Assembly: GCA_031178025.1 (NCBI GenBank)
Contig: JAPSJU010000094.1
Coordinates: 1-7,451, forward strand
DNA length: 7,451 bases
Reading direction: 5' to 3'
Source of the DNA: Agromyces sp.
Lineage (GTDB): Bacteria; Actinomycetota; Actinomycetes; Actinomycetales; Microbacteriaceae
The first letter of the stretch is position 1; every line of letters begins with the position of its first letter. Shown piece after piece: positions 5,896-7,451 of this stretch. Both the position numbers and the translations under genes were made by a program. The notes beneath the pieces were generated by a model. It was given only the letters and a program-made list of their open reading frames with translations, ran no database searches and was not told the DNA's origin.

Positions 5896-7451
5896 ATGGC
5901 AGGGACATCCAGCACGAAGCGGCTCTGGACGTGGAGCGCCGTGGCCGGCGTCGTGAGCGCCGGCGCCTTCCTCGCCGTCGCCGAACTCGTCGCCCTGGTC
6001 GTCGCACGGGAGGGCAGCCCCATCCTCGCGGTGGGCTCCTTCGTCATCGACATCGTGCCCCGGCCCCTCAAGGAATTCGCGATCACCACGTTCGGCGAGT
6101 ACGACAAGCCGGCGCTGCTGCTCGGCCTGGCCTTCGCCGTGATCGTCGCCGCCGCGATCTCCGGCCTCCTGCAATACCTGCGCCCTCCGCTCGGCGTCGT
6201 CGCACTGGGCGTCGCCGGAGGCCTCTCGCTCGCGGCGATCGTCACGCGCGCAGGCGCGACTCCGCTCGCCTTCCTCCCGCCCGTCGCCGGCACCATCGTC
6301 GGCGCGGTGCTGCTCATCCTGCTGGCCCGGCGCATCCGCGGCTGGCGGGCGGGCCTTGCCGACGCCGGCGCGAGCAGCGATCGCCCGAGCGTGTCGGTCG
6401 ATCGGCGCGCGTTCTTCCGCCTCGCGGGCATCGCGGGGGCGTCGGCGATCATCGTCGGCGTGGGTGCGCGGGTCGTCAATGCGACGACCTCGTCGATCGC
6501 CGCGGTACGGAAGGCGCTCACGCTGCCCGCACCGGCCACGGAGGTCGTGGTCCCCGCCGGAGCGCAGTTCGACATCCCCGGCATCTCGCCCCTCTTCACG
6601 TCGAACCGCGAGTTCTATCGGGTCGACACCGCGCTCACGGTGCCGTCGGTGGATCCGGCGAACTGGCGGCTGATCGTCGACGGCATGGTCGATCGACGCA
6701 TCGAGTTGAGCTTCGACGATCTCATCGGCATGGGACTCGACGAGTACGCCATCACGCTGACCTGCGTGTCGAACGAGGTCGGCGGCGAGCTGGTCGGCAC
6801 CGCGAAGTGGCTCGGCATCCCGGTGCGGGACGTCCTGCGCCAGGCCGCGCCGGCCGCAGGGGCCGACATGGTGCTCTCGCGGAGCGTCGACGGCTTCACC
6901 GCGTCCACGCCACTCGAGGCGCTCACCGACGACGGGCTCGACGCGATCCTCGCAGTCGGCATGAACGGCGAGCCGCTGCCGCTCGAGCACGGCTTCCCGG
7001 TGCGCATGGTCGTGCCGGGCCTGTACGGCTACGTCTCGGCGACGAAATGGCTGACCGAGTTGAAGGTCACCACGTTCGAGGCCGACGAGGCCTACTGGAC
7101 CCCTCGCGGCTACAGCGCGAAAGCGCCGATCAAGCTCTCGTCGCGCATCGACAGCCCTCGTATCGACAGGATGCTCGAGGCGGGGCCGACGAAGATCGCC
7201 GGCGTCGCGTGGGCCCAGTCGGTGGGCATCGAGCGCGTCGAGGTGCAGGTCGACGACGGGGCGTGGCAGCCGGCCACCGTGTCGACGCCGATCAACCGCG
7301 ACACGTGGGTCCAGTGGTACCTCGATTGGGATGCGACGCCGGGCTCCCACTACGTGGCGGTACGGGCGACCGACCGGAACGGGATGCTGCAGATCCAGGA
7401 GCGTGCGCCCATCGCTCCCGACGGGTCGACGGGGTGGCAGCGCACCCTGCT
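5896..7451 (+). CDS. Membrane-bound molybdopterin-dependent oxidoreductase (sulfite oxidase-like), nearly complete
   Basis: The frame is open from ATG 5896 to the window end, giving 518 residues; the C-terminal GW-type end suggests only a few residues are missing. Four hydrophobic spans lie at about residues 12-37, 72-92, 98-118 and 124-145, then a basic cytoplasmic stretch (ARRIRGWR). A twin-arginine motif, DRRAFFRLAG at 169-178, precedes a fifth span at about 175-193. The rest is the extracytoplasmic molybdopterin domain: CVSNEVGGELVG with Cys290 as presumed Mo ligand, AKWLGIPVRDVL, LPLEHGFPVRMVVPGLYGY at 361-379 and TKWLTELKV, ending in the Ig-like dimerisation domain (WAQSVGIERVEVQVDDGAW, DWDATPG). 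It probably transfers electrons between an unknown envelope substrate and the respiratory chain. The Cys is not followed by the Asn-Arg-Arg of true sulfite oxidases, so sulfite is doubtful. GGAGG eight bases upstream supports the start. Confidence 0.92.
   Translation, partial: MAGTSSTKRLWTWSAVAGVVSAGAFLAVAELVALVVAREGSPILAVGSFVIDIVPRPLKEFAITTFGEYDKPALLLGLAFAVIVAAAISGLLQYLRPPLGVVALGVAGGLSLAAIVTRAGATPLAFLPPVAGTIVGAVLLILLARRIRGWRAGLADAGASSDRPSVSVDRRAFFRLAGIAGASAIIVGVGARVVNATTSSIAAVRKALTLPAPATEVVVPAGAQFDIPGISPLFTSNREFYRVDTALTVPSVDPANWRLIVDGMVDRRIELSFDDLIGMGLDEYAITLTCVSNEVGGELVGTAKWLGIPVRDVLRQAAPAAGADMVLSRSVDGFTASTPLEALTDDGLDAILAVGMNGEPLPLEHGFPVRMVVPGLYGYVSATKWLTELKVTTFEADEAYWTPRGYSAKAPIKLSSRIDSPRIDRMLEAGPTKIAGVAWAQSVGIERVEVQVDDGAWQPATVSTPINRDTWVQWYLDWDATPGSHYVAVRATDRNGMLQIQERAPIAPDGSTGWQRTL

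Noticed and set aside
2729..5956. A 1075-codon open frame on the plus strand
   Set aside because: It lies antisense across the transporter, exporter and nuclease genes, all of which have clear family motifs. Its translation is dominated by Arg, Asp, Glu, His and Ala with no recognisable domain, as expected for a shadow frame in GC-rich DNA.
5629..7350. A 573-codon open frame on the minus strand over the molybdoenzyme
   Set aside because: The plus strand encodes a complete fold with cofactor motifs; the minus frame is Arg/Asp/His-rich low-complexity sequence.
1..7451. Mobile elements, tRNA/rRNA genes, CRISPR arrays or phage genes
   Set aside because: I saw no transposase or integrase motifs, no long direct or terminal repeats, no spaced repeat array and no cloverleaf or rRNA-like sequence.

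Overview
The window is GC-rich (mostly G or C at third codon positions) and gene-dense, with seven protein genes and no sign of mobile DNA, tRNA, rRNA or CRISPR. The base composition, the actinobacterial style of the proteins (a QPWLLF-type membrane anchor protein, an MHS-type transporter, a DRGH nuclease beginning MGFD, a multi-span molybdopterin oxidoreductase) and the frequent hexamer GCATCC/GGATGC suggest an actinomycete, most likely of the family Microbacteriaceae. The lineage is an inference from style, not from a marker gene.

Layout. Six genes run on the minus strand and one on the plus strand. In minus-strand reading order from right to left they are: a DNA/RNA non-specific endonuclease (4967-5785); an RhtA-like DMT/EamA exporter 9 bp after it (4013-4957); a metabolite:H+ symporter of the MFS (2426-3844); a zinc-dependent alcohol dehydrogenase (1216-2358); a 3-hydroxyisobutyrate dehydrogenase-type enzyme (186-1103); and the first 64 codons of a membrane-anchored protein (1-193) whose start overlaps the preceding stop by 8 bases. 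Diverging from the nuclease, on the plus strand, is a nearly complete membrane-bound molybdopterin oxidoreductase of the sulfite oxidase-like fold (5896 to the window end).

How the genes fit together. The transporter, alcohol dehydrogenase and hydroxy-acid dehydrogenase could form a small catabolic cluster: uptake of an organic acid or alcohol-derived metabolite, then two NAD(P)-linked oxidations. The usual valine-pathway partners (mmsA, acyl-CoA dehydrogenase, enoyl-CoA hydratase) are not in view, so the real substrate is open. A perfect 12-bp hairpin sits between transporter and alcohol dehydrogenase, and promoter-like elements precede the transporter and the hydroxy-acid dehydrogenase, so the cluster may be several transcription units. 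The nuclease and exporter are closely spaced, but a promoter-like site at the nuclease 3' end could give the exporter its own leaderless transcript.

Most noteworthy. The molybdoenzyme has four N-terminal membrane spans, then a twin-arginine motif before a fifth, weakly hydrophobic span and an exported cofactor domain. This is the layout expected of a protein inserted by Sec and then Tat. Its membrane part has no histidine, and its cofactor cysteine is followed by an unusual sequence. I do not see a clearly new multi-gene system; most of the window is ordinary chromosome.
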